Assembly (NCBI GenBank): GCA_963402885.1
Contig: OY727099.1
Location: 14,620,001-14,684,000, forward strand
Direction of reading: 5' to 3'
Length of the DNA: 64,000 nt
DNA from: Antedon bifida
Taxonomy: Eukaryota; Echinodermata; Crinoidea; Comatulida; Antedonidae
The notes under the pieces are model-generated. The model saw only the letters and a list, made by a program, of their open reading frames with translations, had not been told where the DNA came from and did no database searches. Of this stretch, positions 12,680 through 25,300 are shown piece after piece; position 1 is the stretch's first letter; every line of letters starts with the position of its first letter. Made by a program: the position numbers and the translations under genes.

Positions 12680-12764
12680 CGGGTCTAGGCCCGTTGCCAC
12701 CTGGCCTTTTGCCACCCGGCCCATGGCCGGTGGCAAAAGACAAGGTGGCATCGGGCCGGAACCC
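12680..12764. mobile_element. Tiny hairpin MITE with 8-9 bp target duplication
   Basis: This element of about 85 bp is nearly one hairpin: the left arm with GGGTCTAGGCCCGTTGCCAC pairs with the right arm with GTGGCATCGGGCCGGAACCC. GTTTTAATC occurs directly on both sides (12672-12680, 12765-12773), consistent with an 8-bp, hAT-like target duplication. The terminal bases (C)GGGTC resemble the (C)GGTTC end of the foldback family at 14830, so the two may share a transposase source. Confidence 0.55.
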
Positions 12765-13365
12765 GTTTTAATCTTGATATTTTTAAAATTATTTTTTAAA
12801 CACTTATTTTATCTGTAGTACTGAATTTTGAAATGAAATAGAAGTCAGTTTCTTCACGAAAGGGAGAGAGAAACAAAGTTTTAAGATACTAACACACATT
12901 TATTTTTTGGGGATAGGTAATTAAGTTTGTCGAGTTTGAGATTATTGTTTTTGTTTCATTCATACGTACGTCCTGCTTTAAAATATTAGGCTCCCTTGAG
13001 TGTGATGACGTAATGGAATATAGAAATTAAAGAAGACCTGAAAGTTTAAGTTTGATTGATGTTCTACGTAGGACTTATAATCATCTTGCGCTAAAGGAAT
13101 CACCGTCAACTGAAGAACGCTGGATGATTTCATCGTATGTCTACAAAGGCTGTTGATCAACCCAATGTCATAGTCCGACGCCCGCCCTCTATATCATGTT
13201 ACTGGAAATTCCCAGACAATTATTTATACGCCTCTTCTCAATAACTAACAAAGTACACATTATTACGAGGAAATATAGCTATAAATAATACATTTTATGT
13301 ACTTAGTGTTTGTGTAATTTTACAAAGACATTCTGCTATTGTTAGGCCTAACATTGCAGAACAAA

Positions 13366-16300
13366 ATGGCAAGCGCTCATCACGACCCAAATGATTTCGA
13401 TACCAACCAAGAATGTAATGAACAAAAACACCACGAATCAAGGAAGAGGGAACATTCTGAATGTGATTCTCCAGACCAACGTAGTAAGTAGGCCTATAAC
13501 ATGGTTCAATATGTACATGACATATTACAAAAGCAATTACAAAAACATAATGTGAATAGTCGCCAGTAAGTATTGTCATTCAATACATGGTGACATAGTT
13601 TGGCGTAGACCTATAGGGTCTGCAGGTAGGGCTATACAACAATGTCATCGACGTGAAGCTGGTGTAAACGGAACTAGATGATGGTTGGGGTGGACAATCC
13701 GCAGTAGAATTGGAATTAGATAGGCCTTCAATACGGTAGGCCTTTGTATTTCGCGTAAACACGGTTTATTAAACACATTTATAATTTAGGTTGGTGCTCG
13801 TATCGTGGTACACCATGACTGAATTATTTAAAAAAATGAGACTAATTTACGGGAATGTTGAAAGTTATGCTATATAAATAAATAAGTTAATAATGTGATA
13901 ATTGTAAACATGTTATGCTGTGGTGCTTTTAGATATATAGATCAGGCCCGTTGCCAGTGTTTTTTTTTTATGGTTCGGGCGAAACCCCGCCCCCGCCCCC
14001 CGCCCCCTTTAACCGACTACGAACCCCCATCCCCGACAGGCCCAATACCCTCATCTCTGAAAATCCTTCAAGGGTTATTCGTAAATTGAAAAAATCGTAA
14101 ATTTGTTCGTGAATAACTCTAACTTCTTCCCTGTATGAGCGTACGTCGAGCGATACGTGTCTGTAAATTTCAAAGAGTAGCAAATTAATTGCCGATTTTC
14201 ACCTGAAAAATAAATACGCATTTTTGGTCCCTGGATATAACACGATATTGACACGAATACCGCACTACACCGAGCTAGGCCATGAACGATTCGTACAAAG
14301 TACACACCGCCAGACAACCGCGTACCTATTGTTTAGATCACTGGCAGTCAGCATGCATAAAGTATATAGGCTTCTTCTGACGTACATAAAAATGGAACGC
14401 TGCGGTTACCTACAGTAATTATGTTTGGCTATGAAATATATATACCCAAATACAATGTTGCCAATAATACCAGACAATGCTGTTTTCATGTTTATGTTTG
14501 TTGTTAAATGAAAACAGACATAACTGAAATTTAATTTGTCACTTTGACGAAGAATATATAGGTGAGCATTTTTATAATTTTACTGACATTTAATTTTTTA
14601 AAACATGCACGTACGTTAAAATCAGATCGCAAAAATTAAGTTACATGTTCTAATTTTTTGGTATGATGACTTTATCAAAATAAACTTAGATGATAATTTC
14701 GGAAGATAATGAATTGAGCAAAAAGATATGAGATTTGAAAGAAGATTGGGCACGAGAAGCGTGGTGCGCGCTCTTTGAAATGTGTATAACCTTTAAGAAA
14801 GAGATGAAAAACTACTTTTTAATTTAAACGGTTCAAGGACACCTACCCCCTAGACAGTTACCCCCCGGATGTTTACCACCCGGACAACTACCCCCTTAGG
14901 ACAACTACCCCCCGGACAACTACTCCCCGGACAACTACCCCCTTAGGACAACTACCCCCTTAGGATAACAACCCCCGGACAACTACCCCCCGGGCAACTA
15001 CCCCCTTAGGACAACTACCCCCTTAGGATAACTACCCCCGGTCAACTACCTATTATACACTGTTGCAGAGTCAGGTTGTTCCCAGGGGGTAATTGTCCGG
15101 GGGGTAGTTGTCCAGGGGGTAGTTGTCCTAAGGGGGTTGTTGTCCTAAGGGGGTAGTTGTCCGGGGGGTATTTGTCCGGGGGGTAGTTGTCCTAAAGGGG
15201 TAGTTGTCCTAAGGGGGTAGTTGTCCAGGTGGTGGTTGTCCGGGGGGTAGTTTTCCGGGGGTAAATGTCCAGGGGGTGAATATCCGGATACGAATTTAAA
15301 CTGTCCATAACGTCACAACATCAGATAGACTTAATTTTTATATGAATTCATATCTACATTTCATCAGCTTTCATAATAAGGTCAAGGTCAACTTTAATTC
15401 TGAAGAGCTGTAAGATATTCAAATATACAGGTGAAGATAAAATTACGCGATCTAAGTTATTCAAAATTGTAGTAAGAAATAGTAAAATGAAAATGGAAAA
15501 AATAATTAATTGAGCCAGCACATATTAAAATTTCAAAGAAAATCGGGCAAAAATAAACAAGATGCGCTCTATTGAATGAAGAAATTTATGAAGAAAGATT
15601 TATTTTCATTGTAAAAAGGCCTTTTTTTACCATTTTCAGCACTTTTGTAAAATTTATGTGCGCATTTTGTCATTTTTAATATGCTCGTATAGCACTCAAA
15701 CGTGTTTTTGCGCAGTAATTTTTGGAACACGCAAATGGCCTAACTCATGCTCTAAATTGATGAAAACGTCAAAAAAAAATAACATTGATAATGTGATTTC
15801 AGAAAAAGGCGTCTAAATGACGTCACTGGTGAATGATCACTCTGAAAAGCTTATGGCTAGGTTTGATTATGACAAAGGAATTGAGAAAATAAATTAAAAA
15901 ATCATTGAGATTGAAGTTTTTCAGATAATCGGCACACAAAATCTCTACAGAAAGAAATAAATAATAAGAACAACACAAATGTGTACCATAACAATAGGTG
16001 ATCAATTTATTCTAAATGATCACCTAATTAGGTAGACGTTTCAAAGATAACTAATGGTGAGATATATAATAGGCCTACATAATTGAAAAAACTACGATCA
16101 TTTTACGCTATTGTTAAAAGAGTTAAATTGTCTACCCGTGGGGTCGCGTGTTTAATTTTAAGATCATGCTGCTGTTGTTCCGATGCCTAAATAGTTGCGC
16201 TCCCGAATACCTCTCAGAATTATTGACAATTAAGGAGAGGTGGTGGGCGAGAACTAAGATTAGTCATCAGCGCTACTGGGCATTCTGAGGAGCAAACATA

Positions 16301-19300
16301 GTTGGGGAGATCGGACTTGCTGTATTGCTGGACCAGGCCCTGGAACCACCTATATTTGAACATTAAACAAACATCATTATTGAGCACCTTAAGTCACTAC
16401 TCAAAACTCACATTTTCTGATATTTTTGGCAGCGCCATGAGCAATGACTGTTGGAATGGCGCTATATAAATCGAACGATTGATTGATTGACCTTCTGATA
16501 TACTTCTGTTTCTGTACGTAACCGTAGGTCAATATGTGACGCCTATAGAAACTAAATCGACGTAATCGTAACGTATCCACATTGGTTGGCAAGAAACCAG
16601 CCTTAAATAACCACGTCGTCCCTAAATCGAAACTCAACAAAAAGGTCTTGGCCACAAAAAACTAGCCTATTATAATCCTTCTTGACTGTAAGCGATGATC
16701 CGTAATAGTGAAATAAGCAATATAAATAATGGCATAGAAATAGTCAAAAACGCTAGTTATTATTTAAACATTTTAATGCACTAAATGTACTATTTCATAC
16801 TACTGTACTATGACAAGCCAAGTCCGCCAAAAGTCCTCAATCCATACCATTCAACAACAATGCATTCGTGTGCTTGGGGTTCGGACACTGTATTTAGGAC
16901 ACTGCCCCCCCCCCCCCCCCCACCCCGCTTGAGGAGGAGAATTTTGTTAAAATGGTACTCTCGCACATAACATTCATGATAAATGGCACCTCTAATTGGT
17001 CGGAAAAGACACTCTCATGCAGCATGCTATCAATAAGCAAAACGATCGTATTCGTACTTTTTTCCACGTCGACTATTTAACCGCCGATTGTTTGATCATT
17101 CACTCGGTATTTTGTTTTGCGTTCTAGTTCAATGTGAACGTACGCATACTGTATATATATTATATATTTTATGTACTGTATCCATTTTATATTTGTATGT
17201 ACTGTATTTTGAAAAGGCCAACAGAGTTTCCCCATGGGGTATAATAAAGTTTTAATTGAATTGAATTGAAATAAGCACACTGTGAGAAGTCAAATTCAAT
17301 GCTTATTATAGCTCTACCTATTTATTTACAGCAATTTGTTGAGGAAATTGAATATTAATCAATGTAAATAGATGGTATTGATACAGTTGAGTAGCCTACG
17401 TATCGGCTGGTAGCAGAAAAAAATAATTAGATGCTATAATGTAAACCACAGTACATGATACCATAGATATTATAGTGTAATATATTAATATTCACTATAA
17501 TCCTCTATGATGATGATACACGTACTATACTTCATAGCCACACACTGTAGGTAACCACAGCATTCCTCTAAGCGTTACTTCTAATAGTAACCAACCTTAT
17601 AAGTCAATCTATAATAATAATCCACTACTCTAATAGTAACCCATGGGGTTAATATTAGAGTCACAAAAACTATTGACAAAATGAGATTATGAAGACTGGT
17701 CGTTTATGATGCAGCCGTATTTTGAAAATAAGGAGATAATGCATTTGTGTCACAAGTGACATAAAGTTGTGTATATATTTTGCAAGTCATTCTTACTTTT
17801 CCTTTTGTTTTCACTATTTGAACCTTTCTTTTGTTTTAGGAAGCTATTGTGTGAAGCCAGTGGAGCAGAGTTTTTGTTTTGCAGAGAGGGATTGTGTGGT
17901 GTTTGCTGATTGGAGGAGAGGTATAAGAGTTAAGTTAGTGTGTGAGTTGCTGATTGGTGGAGAAGGATAAGGTGGTGATATGTGGATAATTGAGGGAATT
18001 TTAAGGGAGATGGAAATTGAGAGGAGACAGAGAAGGAGGGCTATGTTATGTTAAGCCAGAAAGGGATAGGTGAATATTGATATGAGAAACTAAGACGTGC
18101 AGGAGAAGAAGTAATTGAATTATGGTGATATAGAGCTGAAGCAGAAAGGAAATAAAGAGATATACATGAAGTTAATAAATTGTGAGTTGGAGATAATTAT
18201 GGTGATATAGAGCTGAAGCAGAAAGGAAATAAAGTGATATACATGAAGTTAATAAATTGTGAGTTGGAAGTAATACTATAAGGCTGTACTTAAATGTAGA
18301 ACTGTTAATTGTTGAGATTACTGAGGATTAATTTAAATTGTGAATGTAAATTGACGGAAGAAATAACTGTTGGAAACAGCAGAAGTTGTTGCATGTAAAG
18401 AATTGTTTGGAAATATTGAAGAGTAACTGGATTGATACTGATATTATTTTACGTGGAAAAGGAGAAAGAAATAATTGGTCGGGGAGCGGATTGCAGGGCA
18501 GAACGACATCAAGAAACATTTTAACTTTATATTTGATTTATTTATATGTCAGAAAATAGGAAGAATTATAATTGATAATACAAGCAGAACGGGAGCAGAG
18601 GCATGGGAGTTGTTTATTTGCAGAATCGTTTTAACTTTTATCTTTCTAATTTGTTTTGTGTCAGCGTAGGAGAGAAGGCAAGAAGGAACGATATTGTGGA
18701 CATTTATTATTGTTTAATTATTCATCTTGTGATATTATTGTATTTGAAAGGGGGGTTTCGGGGATTTATTTAAAAATAAGAAGATTGTTGATATTTTGTT
18801 TGAAAGGATTGGGAAATTTGGGGAATTGCATAAAGTGTGTGGGGAATAGGAAGACTGTATCATTGTTTGAGAATTGGTTGGGTTTTTTTTGTGGGTTTTT
18901 TTTTTGGGGGGGTTTGAATTATAAAAGAAAGAATTGGTTGTCAAAGATTATTATTAAATTTTACTTTTTACATTTATATGTGTACAGTTGTGGCTATTTA
19001 CCGTTGTTCATCGTTGGTTACCAGCAATTACATGTCCGAAAGAGCCGTAATTGCGGCTGTGTGACATTTATGGGGGCTCGTCCGGGAGACTTTGTAACCT
19101 AGCGTGAACATTGGTAGATGAAACAATTGTACGTGATTCTTGGTTTGTCTATTTGCCATATTATTGGCATACTGTATACTTATATTGGATACTTATATAT
19201 ATATATATTTTTTTTTTCTTAAAAAATGGATCTCACTAAAATTGTTGACGCAGGAAAAGCGTTGGGGTTAGATGGAGTGGAATTAAGAGAGTTTGTGGAA

Positions 19301-22300
19301 AAGAGAGAGGAAGCTGCCAGAGAGAGAGAAGAGAGAGCACTAGAGAGAGAAGAGAGAAACAGAGAGAGAGAAGAGAGAAACAGGGAGAGAGAAGAAAAAC
19401 AGCGAAACAGAGACAAGGAAGAGAGAGAGAGAAGAGAGGCACTAGAGAAGGAAGAGAGAGAGAGAAGAGAGGCACTAGAGAAGGAAGAGAGAGAGAGGAG
19501 AGAGGTACTAGAGAGGGACGAAGCAGAGAGAAAAAGAGCGAGTGAAGAAAAAGAGAGAGAAAACGAAAGGGCGAAAGAAGCTGAGAATCAGGCCTATCTT
19601 ATAGAAATGCGAAGGTTAGAAATCCAATTAGAACAAGAAAAGAATCGGGCACGGCCGGGTGGTAGAGTATTACCCAATCCTGAGTCACGGGTTAAGGCCA
19701 GTAAACCTAAATTACCCCCTTTCCATGATCGAACAGATGACCTAGATGCCTATCTGAAAAGGTTTGAACGGTATGCGACTAGTCAGGAGTGGAAAGAAAT
19801 TGAGTGGCCGGTTAACTTAAGTGCCCTACTAACTGGGAAGGCTCTCGAGGTTTATTCCAGGTTGTCGTCAGCTGAAGCTAACGATTACAAACTGTTGAAA
19901 TTGGCTCTTCTAAAACGGTTTCAGTTAACCGCCGATGGATTTCGACATAAGTTACGAACAGCTAAGCCCGAATACGGAGAAAGCGGCCCGCAATTTGCTG
20001 CGAGGATAAGCAATTATCTTGATAGGTGGATTGACCTAGCAGAGGGGGAAAAAACCTTTCAGGGGTTAAAAGATTTATTGCTGCGAGAGCAGTTTACCGA
20101 TGGGTGTGGGAAGGACCTAGCTCTGTTCCTAAGGGAACGTCAACCGAAAACGATACAAGCGATGGCTGAAATTGCGGAGCAATATTTGGAAGCTCGTGGG
20201 GGATTATTTGGTAAACCAATAGAGTTTAAACAAAAAGAGCCAAATTCTCCTCAACTCTCCTCTAATAATGTTCCCAGTACATCCTCATCACAAAGCCCTT
20301 CTAGTTTCCGTAGTCCAACTTGTTTTATATGTCATCGTGTAGGTCACCTAGCTAGAAATTGCAGAGCCTCAACTATGCATAAGCCAAACTCTCCTCCAAA
20401 ATGTTACCGATGCTTAAAAACAGGACATATTGCCAGAAATTGTAGACAGGACGCCAACAGTTGCGCTGGGTTGTCTACTTCACCACAAAAAGAGTCTGAT
20501 TGCCAGAAATGTACAAAACAACACGAATGTAAAGCCAAAGAAGAAATCCCCGATGTGGGTGCCAGTATGGTTACGAAAATGTCAGAGTCTTTAAATCAAT
20601 GTTGTATCAATAATGATGGTGATAAGGTCACTCTTCAATGTGGGCACTGTCTTCCCATTATGACAGCGGCTCTAAATAATTCAATTAGTAAAATGCCCGT
20701 TTATACAGGTTGTGTTGGGTCACGCTGCGTCTCTGTTCTTCGTGACAGTGGCTGTAGTGGGGTGGTTGTGAAGAAAGATCTTGTATCAGCCGAACAACTT
20801 ACTGGTAAGGAGAAAACCTGTGTGCTGATTGATGGCACGGTCCGCAACTTACCGGTTGCATTAATACATGTTAATACTCCATTTTTTTCAGGAAAGACGT
20901 ATGCACTATGTATGAATAACCCTATTTATGACTTGATATTAGGTAATATTGCAGGAGTACGAGCACCAGGAAATCCAGATCCCACATGGACAGAGCGAAA
21001 TCTTCAAGGATGTTCTGTTGTTACCCGGTCTCAAGCTAACACTATGGATAAACCATTCAGAACACTTAAAACTACAGAAATACACAAGCAAATCATCACA
21101 GCGGGAATTATGAAAACCGCCCAGCAACAAGATATCAGCCTTGCAAAATTCAAGGATCTTGCAGAGAAACAAACTACAACTGTGAGTAACAAACAAGCCG
21201 AGGCTAGGTTTATTTATCATAAAGACCTATTATATAGGCAATTTTCCTCTCCTAATATTGAACACGGGGATAAGTTTACCCAACTAGTAGTGCCAGCTGA
21301 CTATCGACGCCAGGTAATGCGCCAAGCCCATGAAACCTTATTAGGAGGACACCAAGGGGTAAAAAAGACGACAGATAAAGTGTTGACAACATTTTGGTGG
21401 CCTGGGGTAACTGCAGATATTACTCGATATTGTCGATCCTGTGACATTTGTCAGAGAACTGTACAAAAAGGTAGAGTTACGAAAGTGCCTCTAGGAAGCA
21501 TGCCTTTGATCGAGGTGCCGTTTGAACGGATTGCCGTTGATATAGTTGGTCCCATTTTCCCCATGTCTAAAGGTCGTAATCGTTATATACTCACAATAAT
21601 AGATTTTGCTACTCGTTATCCAGAGGCAGTGCCTCTACCAAATATTGAAGCTGAACGGGTTGCTGAGGCCTTGGTTGGTGTTTTCTCTAGACTTGGTATC
21701 CCGAAAGAAATGCTTACCGATAGGGGATCACAATTTACATCTGAAGTCATGAGGCAAGTTAGTAAGTTGTTGTCTATACGTCAGGTAATGACATCTCCAT
21801 ATCACCCAGCTTGTAATGGTTTGGTCGAACGGTTCAATGGAACACTCAAACAAATGCTGAAACGTATGTGTGCAGAAAGGCCTACTGATTGGGATCGTTA
21901 CATTGACCCACTACTTTTTGCGGTTAGGGAATCTTCACAAGAAAGTTTAGGGTTTTCTCCTTTTGAACTGTTACATGGCCGTACCGTACGAGGACCCATG
22001 TCCATCCTAAGGGAATTGTGGACCGAAGAAATCGAAACACCGGAAACAAAAACCACCTACCAGTACGTTATGGATTTACGGGAACGACTACATGAAACCT
22101 GTCAGATGGCTCAGAAGAATCTACAAAAATCTAAGGTCAGGTACAAACAATATTATGACAAAAAGAGTAAGTCCCGGGAATTTGAGGTTGGGGATGAGGT
22201 ACTACTTTTATTACCCACAGACAAAAACAAACTATTGCTTCAATGGAAAGGTCCTTTTAAGGTTGTAAAGAAATTTGGGTATCTAGACTACCAAATTGAC

Positions 22301-25300
22301 CTTAACGGGAAATTCAAAATATTTCACGCCAATCTCTTGAAAAAGTATTATGAGCGAACCGCAGACATTAGTGCTGCCTTAGGGGTATCCGAGCCTTCTG
22401 GTATCCTTGAATTAGCTAGCACCGCTGTTATTGAATGCGAACCTAATGAAACATTTACAAATAACCAAAATTATCATCTATCTAATGAGAATCTTTTACA
22501 GCTCCACCCTCTACTAGCAAAAGAAACAACAGCCGACATCCACATCAACGAAAGCCTGGATGATACACTAAAGCATGAGGTGCACCGACTTATCGGAAAC
22601 TACAAAGATGTACTGACGGATTTACCGGGTAAGACTACACTTGGGCAGCATGAAATCAAGCTGGAAACTGATGATACAATCCGTTCCAAGCCCTATCCAC
22701 TTCCACATGCGTTGCGAGGTACCATTAAGGATGAGGTAAATATGATGTTAAATCTGGGTGTAGTGGAGCCTTCAGGGGCACCGTTTGCCTCTCCAATAGT
22801 ATTGGTAAAGAAACCGGATGGGTCAAATCGATTCTGCGTGGACTTTCGAAAACTTAATCAGGTTACAGTTTTTGACGCCGAACCGATTCCGGACCAAGAG
22901 GAACTGTTCACAAAGTTGGCCCATGATCATTATTTTACTAAGATAGATTTAAGTAAAGGGTATTGGCAAGTTCCCATGGATGAAGCGTCAAAACCTTTAA
23001 CAGCCTTTCTAACACCAGATGGTTTGTTTCAATTTAATGTCATGCCGTTCGGCTTAGTCAATGCACCGGCTACTTTCAGTCGTATCATGAGAAAATTACT
23101 CAAAGGAATGGATAATACACTTAATTATATTGATGACATTCTAATTCACACAGCTTCTTGGGATCAACATATGAAATGTTTGTCTGAATTGTTTGGACGT
23201 CTCCGCAGGGCTAATCTAACTGCTCGACCAAGCAAATGTTTCATTGGTTATGAAACAATCGAGTTTCTTGGCCATGTGGTAGGGAAAGGAAATGTTCAAC
23301 CTCGAGTGGAGAAGATACAAAGCATCTTGTCAGCCAAACAACCAGAAACAAAGAAACAACTCCGGTCATTCCTTGGGATGACCAACTACTATAGAAAGTT
23401 CATTCCTAATTACTCTGTGATTGCTTGTCCATTAACCGACAAAACGAAGAATCGGGAACCTAACCGAATATGTTGGGAGAAGGCCCAGGAAAGTGCGTTT
23501 GTTAAACTTAAGGAAAAATTAAACAGTACTCCAATTTTATGCCTTCCTAATTTAAACAAAGATTTTATTTTGAGAACAGATGCGTCCGAATATGGAGTGG
23601 GAGCGGTTCTAATGCAGCAGTATGGTGACGTGAAGTTTCCCGTGGCGTACGCTAGTAAGAAACTGCTTCCTCGAGAAAAAGCATATTCAGTGATGGAAAA
23701 AGAATGCTTAGCCATTGTATGGAGTGTACGAAAATTTGAGTCTTATTTATATGGACGAAACTTCACGTTGGAAACTGATCACCAGCCGCTTGTGTTTATG
23801 CACAGAGCGAAATTGTCCAATGGGCGAATTATGAGATGGGCCCTGGCTCTACAACCGTACAAGTTCCGAATAGAGGCGATTAAAGGCAGTGAAAATGTAG
23901 GAGCTGATTATTTAAGTCGAGTGTAAATAGGACCCGTCACGGTATGGAGAAAATGTTGATACATTATTCTTTTAGAGGGGAGTAAATGTCACAAGTGACA
24001 TAAAGTTGTGTATATATTTTGCAAGTCATTCTTACTTTTCCTTTTGTTTTCACTATTTGAACCTTTCTTTTGTTTTAGGAAGCTATTGTGTGAAGCCAGT
24101 GGAGCAGAGTTTTTGTTTTGCAGAGAAGGATTGTGTGGTGTTTGCTGATTGGAGGAGAGGTATAAGAGTTAAGTTAGTGTGTGAGTTGCTGATTGGTGGA
24201 GAAGGACAAGGTGGTGATATGTGGATAATTGAGGGAATTTTAAGGGAGATGGAAATTGAGAGGAGACAGAGAAGGAGGGCTATGTTATGTTAAGCCAGAA
24301 AGGGATAGGTGAATATTGATATGAGAAACTAAGACGTGCAGGAGAAGAAGTAATTGAATTATGGTGATATAGAGCTGAAGCAGAAAGGAAATAAAGAGAT
24401 ATACATGAAGTTAATAAATTGTGAGTTGGAGATAATTATGGTGATATAGAGCTGAAGCAGAAAGGAAATAAAGTGATATACATGAAGTTAATAAATTGTG
24501 AGTTGGAAGTAATACTATAAGGCTGTACTTAAATGTAGAACTGTTAATTGTTGAGATTACTGAGGATTAATTTAAATTGTGAATGTAAATTGACGGAAGA
24601 AATAACTGTTGGAAACAGCAGAAGTTGTTGCATGTAAAGAATTGTTTGGAAATATTGAAGAGTAACTGGATTGATACTGATATTATTTTACGTGGAAAAG
24701 GAGAAAGAAATAATTGGTCGGGGAGCGGATTGCAGGGCAGAACGACATCAAGAAACATTTTAACTTTATATTTGATTTATTTATATGTCAGAAAATAGGA
24801 AGAATTATAATTGATAATACAAGCAGAACGGGAGCAGAGGCGTGGGAGTTGTTTATTTGCAGAATCGTTTTAACTTTTATCTTTCTAATTTGTTTTGTGT
24901 CAGCGTAGGAGAGAAGGCAAGAAGGAACGATATTGTGGACATTTATTATTGTTTAATTATTCATCTTGTGATATTATTGTATTTGAAAGGGGGGTTTCGG
25001 GGATTTATTTAAAAATAAGAAGATTGTTGATATTTTGTTTGAAAGGATTGGGAAATTTGGGGAATTGCATAAAGTGTGTGGGGAATAGGAAGACTGTATC
25101 ATTGTTTGAGAATTGGTTGGGTTTTTTTTGTGGGTTTTTTTTTTGGGGGGTTTGAATTATAAAAGAAAGAATTGGTTGTCAAAGATTATTATTAAATTTT
25201 ACTTTTTACATTTATATGTGTACAGTTGTGGCTATTTACCGTTGTTCATCGTTGGTTACCAGCAATTACATGTCCGAAAGAGCCGTAATTGCGGCTGTGT

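Noticed and set aside
18656-19102. 148-codon frame in the 5' LTR
   Set aside because: It lies inside the LTR, is largely repeated in the 3' LTR, and has no known domain.
19219-19475. Ser/Leu-rich minus-strand frames
   Set aside because: Antisense of the GA-rich start of gag.
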